A stretch of DNA of 64,000 bases. Source: JACTMI01 sp964618415. Lineage in GTDB: Bacteria > Acidobacteriota > Thermoanaerobaculia > Multivoradales > JAGPDF01. This document shows positions 34,902 through 43,303 of this stretch, piece by piece. The stretch spans positions 1 to 64,000 of the forward strand of contig CAZUAT010000003.1 in assembly GCA_964618415.1 (NCBI GenBank), read 5' to 3'. The notes under the pieces are model-generated. The model was not told the DNA's origin, did no database searches, and saw only the letters and a list, made by a program, of their open reading frames with translations. How positions within the stretch are numbered: position 1 is the first letter of the stretch; every line of letters starts with the position of its first letter. A program made the position numbers and the translations under genes.

Positions 34902-36025
34902 GCCGCCTCCTCGGGCCGCCGGCGGGCGCCATCCAGTCGCTGCGCGTAGCGTCGGGCCAGTGCTTCGTAGAAGCGGGCTGCCTCGACGATCTCCTCTTCG
35001 TCGACCCATTCGTCGACGGTGTGCGAGCGCTCCGAGCGGCCCGGACCCACCTTGACCGCCGGAATGCCCGGGTCGAGCAGTGCCCAGTCCGACAGCGTCG
35101 GCGATCCGAAGCGGCGCGCCTGCGGGCGCGCCAGCTCGGCGGCCGCCAGCAGCGCCGAGTGGTCGGGCGTCTGCTGCGGTGCCAGCCGGTCGGACAGGAC
35201 CTCGAGCTCGCCGGCCACGGCGTGACGCAGCCGTGCTACGAGCTCGGCAGGCGGCAGGGACGGGACGGTGCGCGCGTCGAGGATCGCCATGGCGACTCCC
35301 GGCACGACGTTGCGGGCCTCGCCGGCCCGCAGGACGGTTGGCTCGAGGGTGGTCGAGCCGAGCCGCGGATGCGCGGGTCCGAGGTCGGTCGCCTGGAGGG
35401 CCATCAGATCGCGCGCCAGCATTGCGATCGCATTGTCGCCGCCGAGCGCGCGCGCGTGCGCCGCATGCGCCGCCTGGCCGCGGGCGGTCAGTTCGAGCAC
35501 CAGCAGGCCTTTCTGAGCCACCGCGAGGTCGAGACCGGTCGGTTCGCCGAACACGGCAGCGGCCACCGGAGTCCCGGCGGCGGCGAGGTGGTCGAGCACG
35601 TCGCGAGTGCCCTGGCTGCGAGTCTCCTCGCCGGCGACCAGGGCGAGCCCGACGGTGATCCCGGGGGGGGGCGTCGCCACGAGCGCGCAGAAGGCGGCGG
35701 TCATCGCCGCGACCGACGCTTTCGCGTCGCCGGCGCCCAGCCCGATCACCCGGCCGTCGCGCCGGGTGGCGGCGAACGGCTCGACGCTCCAGCCCGGTCC
35801 CGGCGGGACCGTGTCGACGTGCGTGTCGAACAGCAGCAGCGGTCCGCCACCGGCGGTCGGCGCCAGGGCGAGCAGGGAGTCGCCCAGGCGAGTCGGCGCG
35901 AGGCCGTGGCTGCCCAGCCAGGCGGCGAGCCGGTCGGCGATCGCCTGCTCGCTCCCGGAAACCGACGGCGTGGCCACGAGATCGCGGTGCAGTGCCAGCA
36001 GTGTGGCTTCGTCGATGCGGCTCAC
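34898..36025 (-). CDS. argE: M20 deacylase, probable N-acyl-citrulline/ornithine deacylase ArgE
   Basis: 375 residues. M20 metal ligands are visible: DTHVDTVP near 67-74, GLGAGDAKAS near 95-104 with the bridging Asp, and GEETRSQGT near 132-140 with the catalytic Glu pair. The dimerisation domain lies about 180-290, and the last ligand is in RSHTVDEWVDEEE (His). Because the operon encodes an acyl-ornithine carbamoyltransferase, the expected substrate is N-acetyl- or N-succinyl-citrulline rather than N-acetylornithine. It overlaps argB and argH by four bases on either side. Confidence 0.88.
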   Translation of the reverse strand: MSRIDEATLLALHRDLVATPSVSGSEQAIADRLAAWLGSHGLAPTRLGDSLLALAPTAGGGPLLLFDTHVDTVPPGPGWSVEPFAATRRDGRVIGLGAGDAKASVAAMTAAFCALVATPPPGITVGLALVAGEETRSQGTRDVLDHLAAAGTPVAAAVFGEPTGLDLAVAQKGLLVLELTARGQAAHAAHARALGGDNAIAMLARDLMALQATDLGPAHPRLGSTTLEPTVLRAGEARNVVPGVAMAILDARTVPSLPPAELVARLRHAVAGELEVLSDRLAPQQTPDHSALLAAAELARPQARRFGSPTLSDWALLDPGIPAVKVGPGRSERSHTVDEWVDEEEIVEAARFYEALARRYAQRLDGARRRPEEAA

Positions 36026-36960
36026 GTCCCCTCCGCCGGATCGCGCTCGTCGGCCGACAGCGCGTCGAGCCGCGGCACCACCAGCGTGCCGGCGCCCTGG
36101 TTCGAGAAGACCTCGAGCAGCAACGCGTCCGGGTTGCGCCAGGAGACGAGGTGGGCTCGCGGCACTCCGCCCGCGAGCGCATCGTCGATCGCGCGGGCTT
36201 TGGGCAGCATGCCGCCGCGGATCCGTCCGTCGGCGATGCGCTCGGCGAGGCCGGCGCGGTCGAGCCAGGAGACGAGGGTGCGCGGATCGTCGGGGTCGTC
36301 GAGCAGCCCGGGCGTGTCGACGAGCACGAGGAGCTTCTCGGCCCGCATGGCCACCGCCAGCGCCGCCGCCACGCTGTCCGCGTTGAGGTTGAGCAGCCGG
36401 CCGGCGCCGTCGGCGGCCAGCGGCGAGACCACCGGCAGATGACCGCTGTCGAGCAGGGTCACGATCAGACGCGGGTCGATCGACTCGATGTCGCCGACAT
36501 GTCCGAAATCGACCGGCTCCGGCTCACCGTCGATCACCATCGGCGGTCGGCGGCGAGCGACGATCAGGTCGCCGGCGACGCCGGACAGCCCGGCTGCCGG
36601 CAGGTGCGCCGCCCGGCAGGCGGCGAGCAGCCCGGTGTTGACGCTGCCGTTCAGGGCGAGCGTCACGACTTCGAGAGTGGCTTCGTCGGTCACGCGGCGT
36701 CCGGCAACCTGGCGGACGGCGAGGTCGAGCGCGCGCGCCAGCTCCGTCGCCTGCGGTCCGCCGCCGTGCACGAGGACGACCCGGACTCCGAGGTGATGGA
36801 GCGCCGCCACCTGCTCGACCACGCCGGTGGTGGCGCGCGGATCCTCGAGCGCACCGCCGCCGAGCTTGACGACGAAGGTTCGGCCGCGGAACAGGGCCAG
36901 GTAAGGCACCGCGTGGCGCAGTGCCGCGATCTCGACGCCGCGAGTCGTGGAGACGATCAT
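36022..36960 (-). CDS. argB: N-acetylglutamate (N-acylglutamate) kinase
   Basis: 312 residues from the ATG at 36960. Amino-acid-kinase fold with FVVKLGGGAL near 29-38, VLVHGGGPQATEL near 62-74, GDIESIDPRLI near 156-166, NLNADSVAAALAVAM near 192-206 and GGMLPKARAI near 249-258. These are ArgB nucleotide and acylglutamate sites. The C-terminus includes HLVSWRNPDALLLEVFSNQGAGT as in ArgB. It phosphorylates the gamma-carboxylate of the acylated glutamate. A sensitivity to arginine cannot be judged from the sequence. Confidence 0.92.
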   Translation of the reverse strand: MIVSTTRGVEIAALRHAVPYLALFRGRTFVVKLGGGALEDPRATTGVVEQVAALHHLGVRVVLVHGGGPQATELARALDLAVRQVAGRRVTDEATLEVVTLALNGSVNTGLLAACRAAHLPAAGLSGVAGDLIVARRRPPMVIDGEPEPVDFGHVGDIESIDPRLIVTLLDSGHLPVVSPLAADGAGRLLNLNADSVAAALAVAMRAEKLLVLVDTPGLLDDPDDPRTLVSWLDRAGLAERIADGRIRGGMLPKARAIDDALAGGVPRAHLVSWRNPDALLLEVFSNQGAGTLVVPRLDALSADERDPAEGT

Positions 36961-37985
36961 CGGGCTCCTCCCAGGAGCTGGTGCAGTACTGCCATCTGTG
37001 CCCAGAGCCGGTTGTGCGCCTGTCGCACCACGGCGCTGCGCGGCGAGTCGAGGACGGCATCGCTGACGACCACGTTGCGGCGGACGGGCAGACAGTGCAA
37101 GAAACGGCACGCGGGGTCGACAGTGGCGAACCAGGGCGTGTCGACGCACCAGTCGCCGAGGTGGCGCCGGGCCTCGGCCTCTGCCGGGGCGTTGCCGTAC
37201 AGGGCGGACGAGGCCCACGACTTGGCGTAGATCACGTGCGCGCCTTCGAGCGCCTCGCCACGGTCGGACGTCTCGCGCAGGGAGCCGCCCGCTGCCTCGG
37301 CGGCTCGCCGCGCGCGGTCGATCACGGCGGGGGGGAGGCGGTGGCTCTCCGGGGCGAGCACGACGACCTCCATGCCGCGGGCGGCGGCCATGCCGGCGAC
37401 GGCCGCGGGCACCGCCAACGGCAGCGCCCGTGGATGATTCGCCCAGGTCAGCACGAACCGCCCGCGCTCCGGGACGGCCAGATCCTCCAGCGTCTTCCAG
37501 TCGCCCAGCGCCTGGCAGGGATGATCGAGCGACGACTCCAGGTTGATGGTCGGGCGGGGGAAGAGCGCCGCCATCTCCGCGAAGTCGCGGTCGGCGAGGT
37601 CAGCGGCCAGGTCGGTGCCGCCGGCGAACGCCCGGATCCCGAGGGCGTCGACGTAGCCAGCCAGGACCGGAATCGCCTCGCGCACGTGTTCGGCCGCCTC
37701 TGCGTCCATCACCACGCCCGGTCGGGTCTCCAGCTTCCAGGTGCCCTGCCCGGGTTGCAGGACGATCGAGCTGCCCCCGAGGCGCGCCATGGCGGCCTGC
37801 ATCGACGCCAGCGTGCGCAGCGACGGGTTGAACAGCAGCAGGCCCAGGATGCGGCCGGCGAGCGCCTGGGGCTCGGGCTGGCGCTCCAGCCGATGGGCCA
37901 GCGCAAGCAGCGCGCGGATCTGCTCCGCCGGCAGATCGCCGAGAGAGTGGAAGCGTGCGGGCACGTCGACGGTCCCGATCGTCAC
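36957..37985 (-). CDS. argF': N-acyl-ornithine carbamoyltransferase (ArgF' type)
   Basis: 342 residues from a GTG. It has the carbamoyl-phosphate motif FNPSLRT at 52-58, HPCQALGD, TWANHPRALPLAVP and HCLPVRRN. The stretch GTWKLETRPGVVMD (81-94) and EHVREAIPVL match the N-succinyl-ornithine transcarbamylase of Bacteroides and the N-acetyl-ornithine enzyme of Xanthomonas, not anabolic OTCase. The residue that separates those two is Pro90 (succinyl) or Glu92 (acetyl); the equivalent here is Ala98 in DAEAAEH. Whether the acyl group is acetyl or succinyl is therefore open. It replaces ArgF in the operon. Confidence 0.9.
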   Translation of the reverse strand: MTIGTVDVPARFHSLGDLPAEQIRALLALAHRLERQPEPQALAGRILGLLLFNPSLRTLASMQAAMARLGGSSIVLQPGQGTWKLETRPGVVMDAEAAEHVREAIPVLAGYVDALGIRAFAGGTDLAADLADRDFAEMAALFPRPTINLESSLDHPCQALGDWKTLEDLAVPERGRFVLTWANHPRALPLAVPAAVAGMAAARGMEVVVLAPESHRLPPAVIDRARRAAEAAGGSLRETSDRGEALEGAHVIYAKSWASSALYGNAPAEAEARRHLGDWCVDTPWFATVDPACRFLHCLPVRRNVVVSDAVLDSPRSAVVRQAHNRLWAQMAVLHQLLGGAR

Positions 37986-39145
37986 TGCGGCAGCTCCGCG
38001 AGCGCCGCGGCGAGGCGATCGATCTGTCCGTCCTCGAGGATCAGCGGCGGCAGCAGCCGCACCACGTATGGGTCGGCGCTGGTTCCCACCAGGATGCCGC
38101 GGGCGAGCAGCTCGGCCTGGATCGCGCGCGCGCTGCGGCTGGTCCGCAGTCCGGCGAGCAGGCCACGGCCGGTGACGCCACGCACCGGGCCGACGACACA
38201 GGTGGCGCGCAGATACTCGGCGCGCGCCGCGGCGTTGGCGACGAGGTCTTCGTCGACCAGCGCATCGAGCGTCGCCTCGATCAGCGCGCAGGCGAGCGGG
38301 CCGCCGCCGAACGTCGTGCCGAGGTCGCCGGGTCGCACGGCAGCCGCCAGCTCAGCGGTCATCAGGAGTGCCGCAGCGGGGAAGCCGCCGGCCAGCCCCT
38401 TGGCGACCGTCAGCAGGTCGGGGACGACACCGACAGCCGCGGCCACGAAAGGCGCGCCGCACCGCCCCATGCCGCACTGCACCTCGTCGAGGATCAGCAG
38501 GCTGCCGGCGGCCCGGGTGGCAGCGCGGGCGCCGTGCAGCCACTCGTCCGAAAGGGCGATCGCCCCGGCTACGCCCTGCACGGGCTCGGCGATCACCGCC
38601 GCGACATCCCCGGTCGCGAGCAGGCGATCGAGTGCGGCGAGGTCCTCCCGCGGCACGAATCGAACGTCGAACGGCGCACGCGGGAACCCATACCAGCGCG
38701 CCGAGTTCCAGGTCACCGCTCCCGCGCCGGCGGTGCGACCGTGAAACGCACCCTCCAGCGCCACGATCGTCCGGCGGCCGGTCGCGCGCAGGGCGAGCCG
38801 CAGCGCGTTCTCGTTGGCCTCGGCACCGCTGTTGACGAGGAATACCTGATCCAGCCCGGCGGGCCCGAAGCGCACCAGGGCGCTGGCGGCGCGCTCCCGG
38901 ATCGTCATCGGCAGGGCGTTGCTCTGGAAGAAGAGCTGCCGCGCCTGAGCCGCCAGCGTGCCGAGCAGGCGCGGGTGTCGATACCCGAGCAGGGCGACGG
39001 CGTGGCCACCATAGAGATCGAGCAGCGTGCGGCCGTCGGCGAGTTCGAGCCAGACGCCGTGCCCTTCGACCGGCTCGATGGCCAGCTGGTCGTAGACGGG
39101 CAGCAGGTGCGACGGAGCAACGGGGTGTTCGAGCAATGCCGGCAT
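37982..39145 (-). CDS. argD: Acetylornithine (acylornithine) aminotransferase
   Basis: 387 residues from the ATG at 39145, with GGAGG upstream. Class III aminotransferase parts: NSGAEANENALRLA near 108-121, GAFHGRTAGA, the Asp of ILDEVQCGMGR, and the PLP lysine in TVAKGLAGGFP. GTTFGGGPLAC is the usual phosphate-binding segment. It transaminates N-acyl-glutamate semialdehyde to N-acyl-ornithine. It overlaps argF' by GTGA and sits 11 bases after argC. Confidence 0.93.
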   Translation of the reverse strand: MPALLEHPVAPSHLLPVYDQLAIEPVEGHGVWLELADGRTLLDLYGGHAVALLGYRHPRLLGTLAAQARQLFFQSNALPMTIRERAASALVRFGPAGLDQVFLVNSGAEANENALRLALRATGRRTIVALEGAFHGRTAGAGAVTWNSARWYGFPRAPFDVRFVPREDLAALDRLLATGDVAAVIAEPVQGVAGAIALSDEWLHGARAATRAAGSLLILDEVQCGMGRCGAPFVAAAVGVVPDLLTVAKGLAGGFPAAALLMTAELAAAVRPGDLGTTFGGGPLACALIEATLDALVDEDLVANAAARAEYLRATCVVGPVRGVTGRGLLAGLRTSRSARAIQAELLARGILVGTSADPYVVRLLPPLILEDGQIDRLAAALAELPQ

Positions 39146-39156
39146 GGCGGCCTCCT

Positions 39157-40308
39157 TCACAGCCAGCCGAGGCCGGGCAGAACGAGCCCGGTCGTCGGCG
39201 GCAGGCCGAAGAGTCGATTCATCCACTGGATGCCGCCCCCGGCAGCGCCCTTGACCAGGTTGTCGATCGCCGAGAAGACGACCAGCTGCTCGCCGCGCAC
39301 CGCGAACGCGACGTCGCAGCGGTTCGTTCCCACCACGGCCTGCAGGCGCGGCGGCCCGGACAGGATGCGAACGAACGCACCAGGTGACGGATGGGTCTCG
39401 AGCGCAGGCGGGGACGACATGGCCGGCGCGTTGGACAGCGTGCGCAGGTAGTCCGTCACCGAGTCGCGGAGGCTCCCGGGGTCGGCCGGCCGGGCGAGGC
39501 GGGCGGTGATGGTGGCGTGGATGCCGCGGGCGAACGGTCCCGAGTGCGGCACGAACAGGAGCGCCGGCACTTCGGCCGCAGGCGCCGCAGCGGCGATCAG
39601 GCTCTGCATCTCCGACTCGTGGCGATGCGCCAACGGGGCGTACGCAAACAGATCGCTGCGTCGCTCGGGATGGTGCGTGGTCGCGCTCGGGGTGCGTCCC
39701 GATCCGGTCGATCCGGTGACGGCGACGACGTGCACCGGATGCGCCGGGTCGATCCAGCCCAGGGCGTGGAGCGGTGCCAGCGCCAGCGTGGCCGCGGTGG
39801 TGAAGCAGCCCGGGTGGGCGACGCAGCGCAGCGCCTGCCACCCGGCGTCGCTCGTCCGCGCCAGGTCGGGCAGGACGCAGTGGAACTGTCCGAGCCGGTG
39901 CGGAGCTCCGTGCGGTTGCCCATAGAGCGACTCCCAGGTCGCTGCGTCGCGGTGCCGGAAGTCGCTGCCCAGGTCGACCACGCGCAGGTCGGTGCCGCTG
40001 CGCTCCGCGGCGGTGAGGGCGCGATCGATCTGCGCTGCGGCGGCGCCGTGCGGCAGGGCGACCAGCAGCCCCAGATCGCGGTGTTCCGCGACGACCGCCT
40101 CGAGCTCGGCCAGCGACCCGAGCGCGGTCGCCCCGATCGCCGTGCCACGCAGGTGGGGGAACAGCTCCGCGATCTCTGCTCCGCGCCGGGACTCGGAGAG
40201 CACGGCCGCGACGTGGAACGCCGGATGCCCCGCCAGCAGGCGCAGCAGCTCGCCGGCGACGTAGCCGGAGCCGCCCAGGACGACCACGGGGAACGAACGG
40301 AGCGTCAT
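39157..40308 (-). CDS. argC: N-acetyl-gamma-glutamyl-phosphate reductase
   Basis: 383 residues. The NADP loop is VVLGGSGYVAGELLRLL at 9-25, and the catalytic cysteine lies in VAHPGCFTTAA near 163-173. The substrate region contains TGSTGSGRTPS and THHPERRSD. Near the end, NRCDVAFAVRG and DNLVKGAAGGGIQ match the ArgC C-terminus. It is the long ArgC type and reduces the acylglutamyl phosphate from ArgB. It overlaps the P-loop gene by ATGA. Confidence 0.94.
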   Translation of the reverse strand: MTLRSFPVVVLGGSGYVAGELLRLLAGHPAFHVAAVLSESRRGAEIAELFPHLRGTAIGATALGSLAELEAVVAEHRDLGLLVALPHGAAAAQIDRALTAAERSGTDLRVVDLGSDFRHRDAATWESLYGQPHGAPHRLGQFHCVLPDLARTSDAGWQALRCVAHPGCFTTAATLALAPLHALGWIDPAHPVHVVAVTGSTGSGRTPSATTHHPERRSDLFAYAPLAHRHESEMQSLIAAAAPAAEVPALLFVPHSGPFARGIHATITARLARPADPGSLRDSVTDYLRTLSNAPAMSSPPALETHPSPGAFVRILSGPPRLQAVVGTNRCDVAFAVRGEQLVVFSAIDNLVKGAAGGGIQWMNRLFGLPPTTGLVLPGLGWL

Positions 40309-41393
40309 GCCGACTCGATCCGGGCGGAGGCCGGTGTCGCGAGGCCGAGGGCGGTGAGCACCGCGGCAGCCAGCTTGGGTGCGTCGGTGCGGGCGTTGAT
40401 CGCAGCGACGCCGGTGCGCTCCTCGATCAGGCGGGTGCCGACCCGGTTGTCGGTGGCCGGGCCGGTGACGGCGATCGGCCGAATTCCGTAATCGCGCGCG
40501 AGCAGCTCGATCCCGCCCCAGGCGGCCACCGGATCGTTGGCCGCCAGCACCACCGCGTCGAAGGCTCCGCGCAGGTCATCCGCGCCGAGAATCGCGTCGA
40601 CGCCGTAGGTCCCCAGCAGGCCGTCGCCGAGCTCGGCGACGATCAGGTCGGGCGCCACAGCGCCGCCGGTGGCCAGCCGCGTGATCAGCGTGCGCGTCAG
40701 AGCCGGCGCGTTCGCGGCCGTAGTCGTCACCACTCCGAAGTCGGTGAACAGCGCCGTCCGCCGGGCGCCGGCGTCCTCCATCGCGAGCACATCGCGACGC
40801 AGCGAGACCCCGGTCGCCTTCAGCCCGTCGACGGTCAGCCCGTGGTGGGCGAACTCCTGGACCAGCGCGCAGGCGGCGGCGGTCTTGCCGGCGTTCATGC
40901 ACGAGCCCACCAGCGCGATCACCGGAACGCTCCTGCGGTCGAGGCGGGCGTCGGCATCGAGGCGCTCCTCGCCGATCCGGGCCGGCACGCCGATCCGTTC
41001 TCCCAGGTAGGGGAACGCGAGCACCGTGCCCAGTACCTCGACGTCGAACGGGCGCCCCAGGTTCGGGTTGATCGAGTCACAGACGCCGATCACGCCGCCG
41101 ATGTTGAGCAGCTGCAGCACGTCGCCGGTGCGCAGACGGTCGGGCAGGTGCCCGGAGTACCCGAACAGCGCGTTGCGGTGACCCAGTGCGCCCGCCACGA
41201 CGTCGCCCCGCTTGACCTGCGCCATGCGCCCCGAGGGCAGCTCGATCTGGTTGTAGGTCGACTTGTCGTTGAGCACCCGCACGGCGACCACGATGCCCTC
41301 CTCGCACGGGCCGGTGTCGGCCACCCGCACCTCGCGCTCCAGCGCGCAGGCGCGCGTCACCGAGGCGATCTTGTCCAGCACGACGGGTCTCAT
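40305..41393 (-). CDS. Uncharacterised P-loop protein in the arginine operon
   Basis: 362 residues, with four-base overlaps to argG upstream and argC downstream. An N-terminal beta-rich region (about 1-145) contains RGDVVAGALGHRNALFGYSG and ends in FPYLGERIGVPARIG. A C-terminal domain (about 155-355) opens with a strand and a P-loop GSCMNAGKT at 163-171. It continues with LKATGVSLRRDVLAMEDAG and LIVAELGDGLLGTYGVDAIL, a layout like MobB or the DUF1611 (DgcN) NTPases. I cannot name the family. Missing arginine steps at this locus are acylation of glutamate and any ArgJ/ArgA function, but no acyltransferase motif is seen. A GTP- or ATP-dependent amino-acid ligase or regulator is possible. Confidence 0.7.
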   Translation of the reverse strand: MRPVVLDKIASVTRACALEREVRVADTGPCEEGIVVAVRVLNDKSTYNQIELPSGRMAQVKRGDVVAGALGHRNALFGYSGHLPDRLRTGDVLQLLNIGGVIGVCDSINPNLGRPFDVEVLGTVLAFPYLGERIGVPARIGEERLDADARLDRRSVPVIALVGSCMNAGKTAAACALVQEFAHHGLTVDGLKATGVSLRRDVLAMEDAGARRTALFTDFGVVTTTAANAPALTRTLITRLATGGAVAPDLIVAELGDGLLGTYGVDAILGADDLRGAFDAVVLAANDPVAAWGGIELLARDYGIRPIAVTGPATDNRVGTRLIEERTGVAAINARTDAPKLAAAVLTALGLATPASARIESA

Positions 41394-42598
41394 CGGTCAC
41401 CTCCAGCGCGGGCATGGAGCAGGGCGGGCAGGGCCACCAGCCGACAGAAGCCGGCGGCGTCCGGAGCGGTCCACTCGCCGGTCGTCTCGCCGTAGCGGCC
41501 GTGCGATGCCGCCATCAGCGACCGGGGGGATCGCACCCCCTCGACGAACAGCGAACCCTGACGGAGCAGCAGGTCGACCTCGCCGGTCACCCGCTCCTGA
41601 GAGCGCGCAAGTAGCGCCTCGGCGTCGCGCGCCGCCGGCTCCGGCCACTGACCTTCGTGCACCAGATCGCCATAGACGGCGGCGACGGTGTCCTTGAGTC
41701 GCAGCTGGCGGGCGGTCAGCACCAGCTTCTCGAGCTCGCGATGGGCGGTCAGCAGGAGTTCAGCGGCCGGCGCCTCGAAGGCAACCCGCCCCTTGATGCC
41801 GAGGATCGTTTCCCCGAGGTGGATCCCGCGGCCGATCCCGAATCGGGCTGCCGTCCGTTCGACCTGCTCGATCAGGCGGACCGGATCGAGCGCTTCGCCG
41901 TCCCAGGCGGTCGGCACGCCGGCCTCGAACGCGAGCCGGTGTCGTTCGGCCGGTTGGGCAACGTCGAAGGCGCCGCGGGTGAGCAGCCACGCCGACTCGG
42001 GCAGCGGTGTGGTGCTGTCGAGAGTCTCGCGACCGCCGATCGTCGTTCCCCAGAGGCCGCGATTGACCGAGTAGGCCGCTCCGAAGGGGGGAATGGGCAG
42101 TCCCCTGGCTTCGAGGAATGCCACCTCGTCGCTGCGCGACAGCGGCTGGTCGCGCACCGGAGCGAGCAGTTCCAGGGTCGGATCGGTGGCGCGCAGGGCG
42201 ACCTCGAACCGGACCTGGTCGTTGCCGGCTCCGGTCGACCCGTGCGCGACCCGCGTCGCGCCGAGCTCGCCAGCGACCCTCGCCACCTCGCGGGCCTGGA
42301 TCGCCCGCTCCGCGCCGACCGACAGCGGGTAGAGCCCGCCGCGCCGCACGTTGCCGAAGATCAGGTAGCGCAGCACGTCGTCGAAGAACGCCTGCCGCGC
42401 GTCGACGCAGCGGTGGTGCACCGCCCCGAGACGCAGCGCGCGGGCTTCGAGCTCGCGCCGCGCCGCATCGTCGAGGCCGCCGGTGTCGACGGTGACGGTG
42501 ACTACCGGCGCGCTGAAGCGCTCCGTCAGCGCCGGGACGAGAAACGAGGTGTCCAGCCCGCCCGAGAAGGCGAGCACGATCGGGGTGGCGGCGCTCAT
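41390..42598 (-). CDS. argG: Argininosuccinate synthase
   Basis: 402 residues from the ATG at 42598. The PP-loop is AFSGGLDTS at 9-17; other ArgG sites are VAHGSTGAGNDQVRFE near 115-130, where citrulline and aspartate bind, and the Tyr/Asn of AYSVNRGLWG. The C-terminal helix region (HRELEKLVLTARQLRLKD) mediates tetramer contacts. It condenses citrulline, released by ArgE, with aspartate using ATP. It overlaps argR by ATGA. Confidence 0.94.
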   Translation of the reverse strand: MSAATPIVLAFSGGLDTSFLVPALTERFSAPVVTVTVDTGGLDDAARRELEARALRLGAVHHRCVDARQAFFDDVLRYLIFGNVRRGGLYPLSVGAERAIQAREVARVAGELGATRVAHGSTGAGNDQVRFEVALRATDPTLELLAPVRDQPLSRSDEVAFLEARGLPIPPFGAAYSVNRGLWGTTIGGRETLDSTTPLPESAWLLTRGAFDVAQPAERHRLAFEAGVPTAWDGEALDPVRLIEQVERTAARFGIGRGIHLGETILGIKGRVAFEAPAAELLLTAHRELEKLVLTARQLRLKDTVAAVYGDLVHEGQWPEPAARDAEALLARSQERVTGEVDLLLRQGSLFVEGVRSPRSLMAASHGRYGETTGEWTAPDAAGFCRLVALPALLHARAGGDR

Positions 42599-43146
42599 CG
42601 CGACGCGTCGGAAGGGGAAGCCGGGCCGGAGGCCGCCGACAGTCCGGGGGCACTCGCCATCACCGTCTGAAGCCGGTGCAGCAGCCGGCTCTGGTCGCGG
42701 GCGCCGGCGGTGGCGACGAAAACGGTGTCGTCGCCGGCCACGGTGCCGACGATCTCGTTCCAGCCCAGGCGGTCGAGTTCGATGCCGACGCGCTGGGCGG
42801 CTCCGGTGCGGGTGAGCACGACCGTCAGGTGCGGACCGGCCGGGCGGACCGCGCGCAGGTAGCGCGGCAGTTCGTCCACCGCTTCGCGTGCCGGCGCCTC
42901 CGGGGCGGCCGGTGCGACGTAGCGACCGCCGAGCTTGGCGACACCGAGTTCGCGGAGGTCGCGCGAGACGCTCGACTGCGTGACGGCAAAGCCACGATCG
43001 CCGAGCCGCGCAACCAGCTCGTCCTGGCGGCGCACGGGACTGCGCCGCAGGATGGAAAGGATGGCGCGGTGGCGATGCTCGCGCTGTTCGGACTCGGTCG
43101 ACAACGGCGTTTCCACTCCCTTCGCATCGCCTCTCACCGGCGCCAC
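42595..43146 (-). CDS. argR: Arginine repressor ArgR
   Basis: 183 residues from a GTG at 43146; a TTG at 43104, ten bases after GGGAG, would give a start nearer the usual one. The winged-helix DNA domain (about 25-80) contains the ArgR signature VTQSSVSRDLRELGVAKL. The C-terminal arginine-binding domain (about 103-165) has WNEIVGTVAGDDTVFVA with the Gly-Asp-Asp motif that binds arginine. Relatives are hexamers that repress arg genes when arginine is present. It is first in the operon it presumably controls. Confidence 0.93.
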   Translation of the reverse strand: MAPVRGDAKGVETPLSTESEQREHRHRAILSILRRSPVRRQDELVARLGDRGFAVTQSSVSRDLRELGVAKLGGRYVAPAAPEAPAREAVDELPRYLRAVRPAGPHLTVVLTRTGAAQRVGIELDRLGWNEIVGTVAGDDTVFVATAGARDQSRLLHRLQTVMASAPGLSAASGPASPSDASR

Positions 43147-43167
43147 CAGGCGCCGCCGGACTGCACG

Positions 43168-43204
43168 AATATGCGCATATTAAAGCATGTATGCGGCATG
43201 TCAA
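43168..43204 (-). promoter_or_regulatory. arg operon promoter with overlapping ArgR-box-like palindromes
   Basis: On the minus strand a perfect TTGACA (43204-43199) is followed by a 16-base spacer and TAATAT (43182-43177). The palindrome GCAT-AC-ATGC (43194-43185) lies in the spacer and the 14-base palindrome AATATGCGCATATT (43181-43168) overlaps the -10. This AT-rich island in very GC-rich DNA, upstream of argR, fits paired ARG boxes for autorepression. Confidence 0.75.
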
Positions 43205-43234
43205 GAGGGCGGTCGCCGGCCGAGAGAGCCATCG

Positions 43235-43269
43235 CCTGCCCGGGCACTCGGCGGCCACGGGCGGGCAGG
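43235..43269 (-). terminator. Possible terminator hairpin after the PilZ-AMIN gene
   Basis: CCTGCCCG (43235-43242) pairs with CGGGCAGG (43262-43269) around a 19-base loop, 35 bases beyond the stop of the PilZ-AMIN gene. No T run follows on the minus strand, so it is uncertain. Confidence 0.35.
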
Positions 43270-43303
43270 TGCGTTGGGATTCGAAGGAGAGGGAGCCGGG
43301 CGC

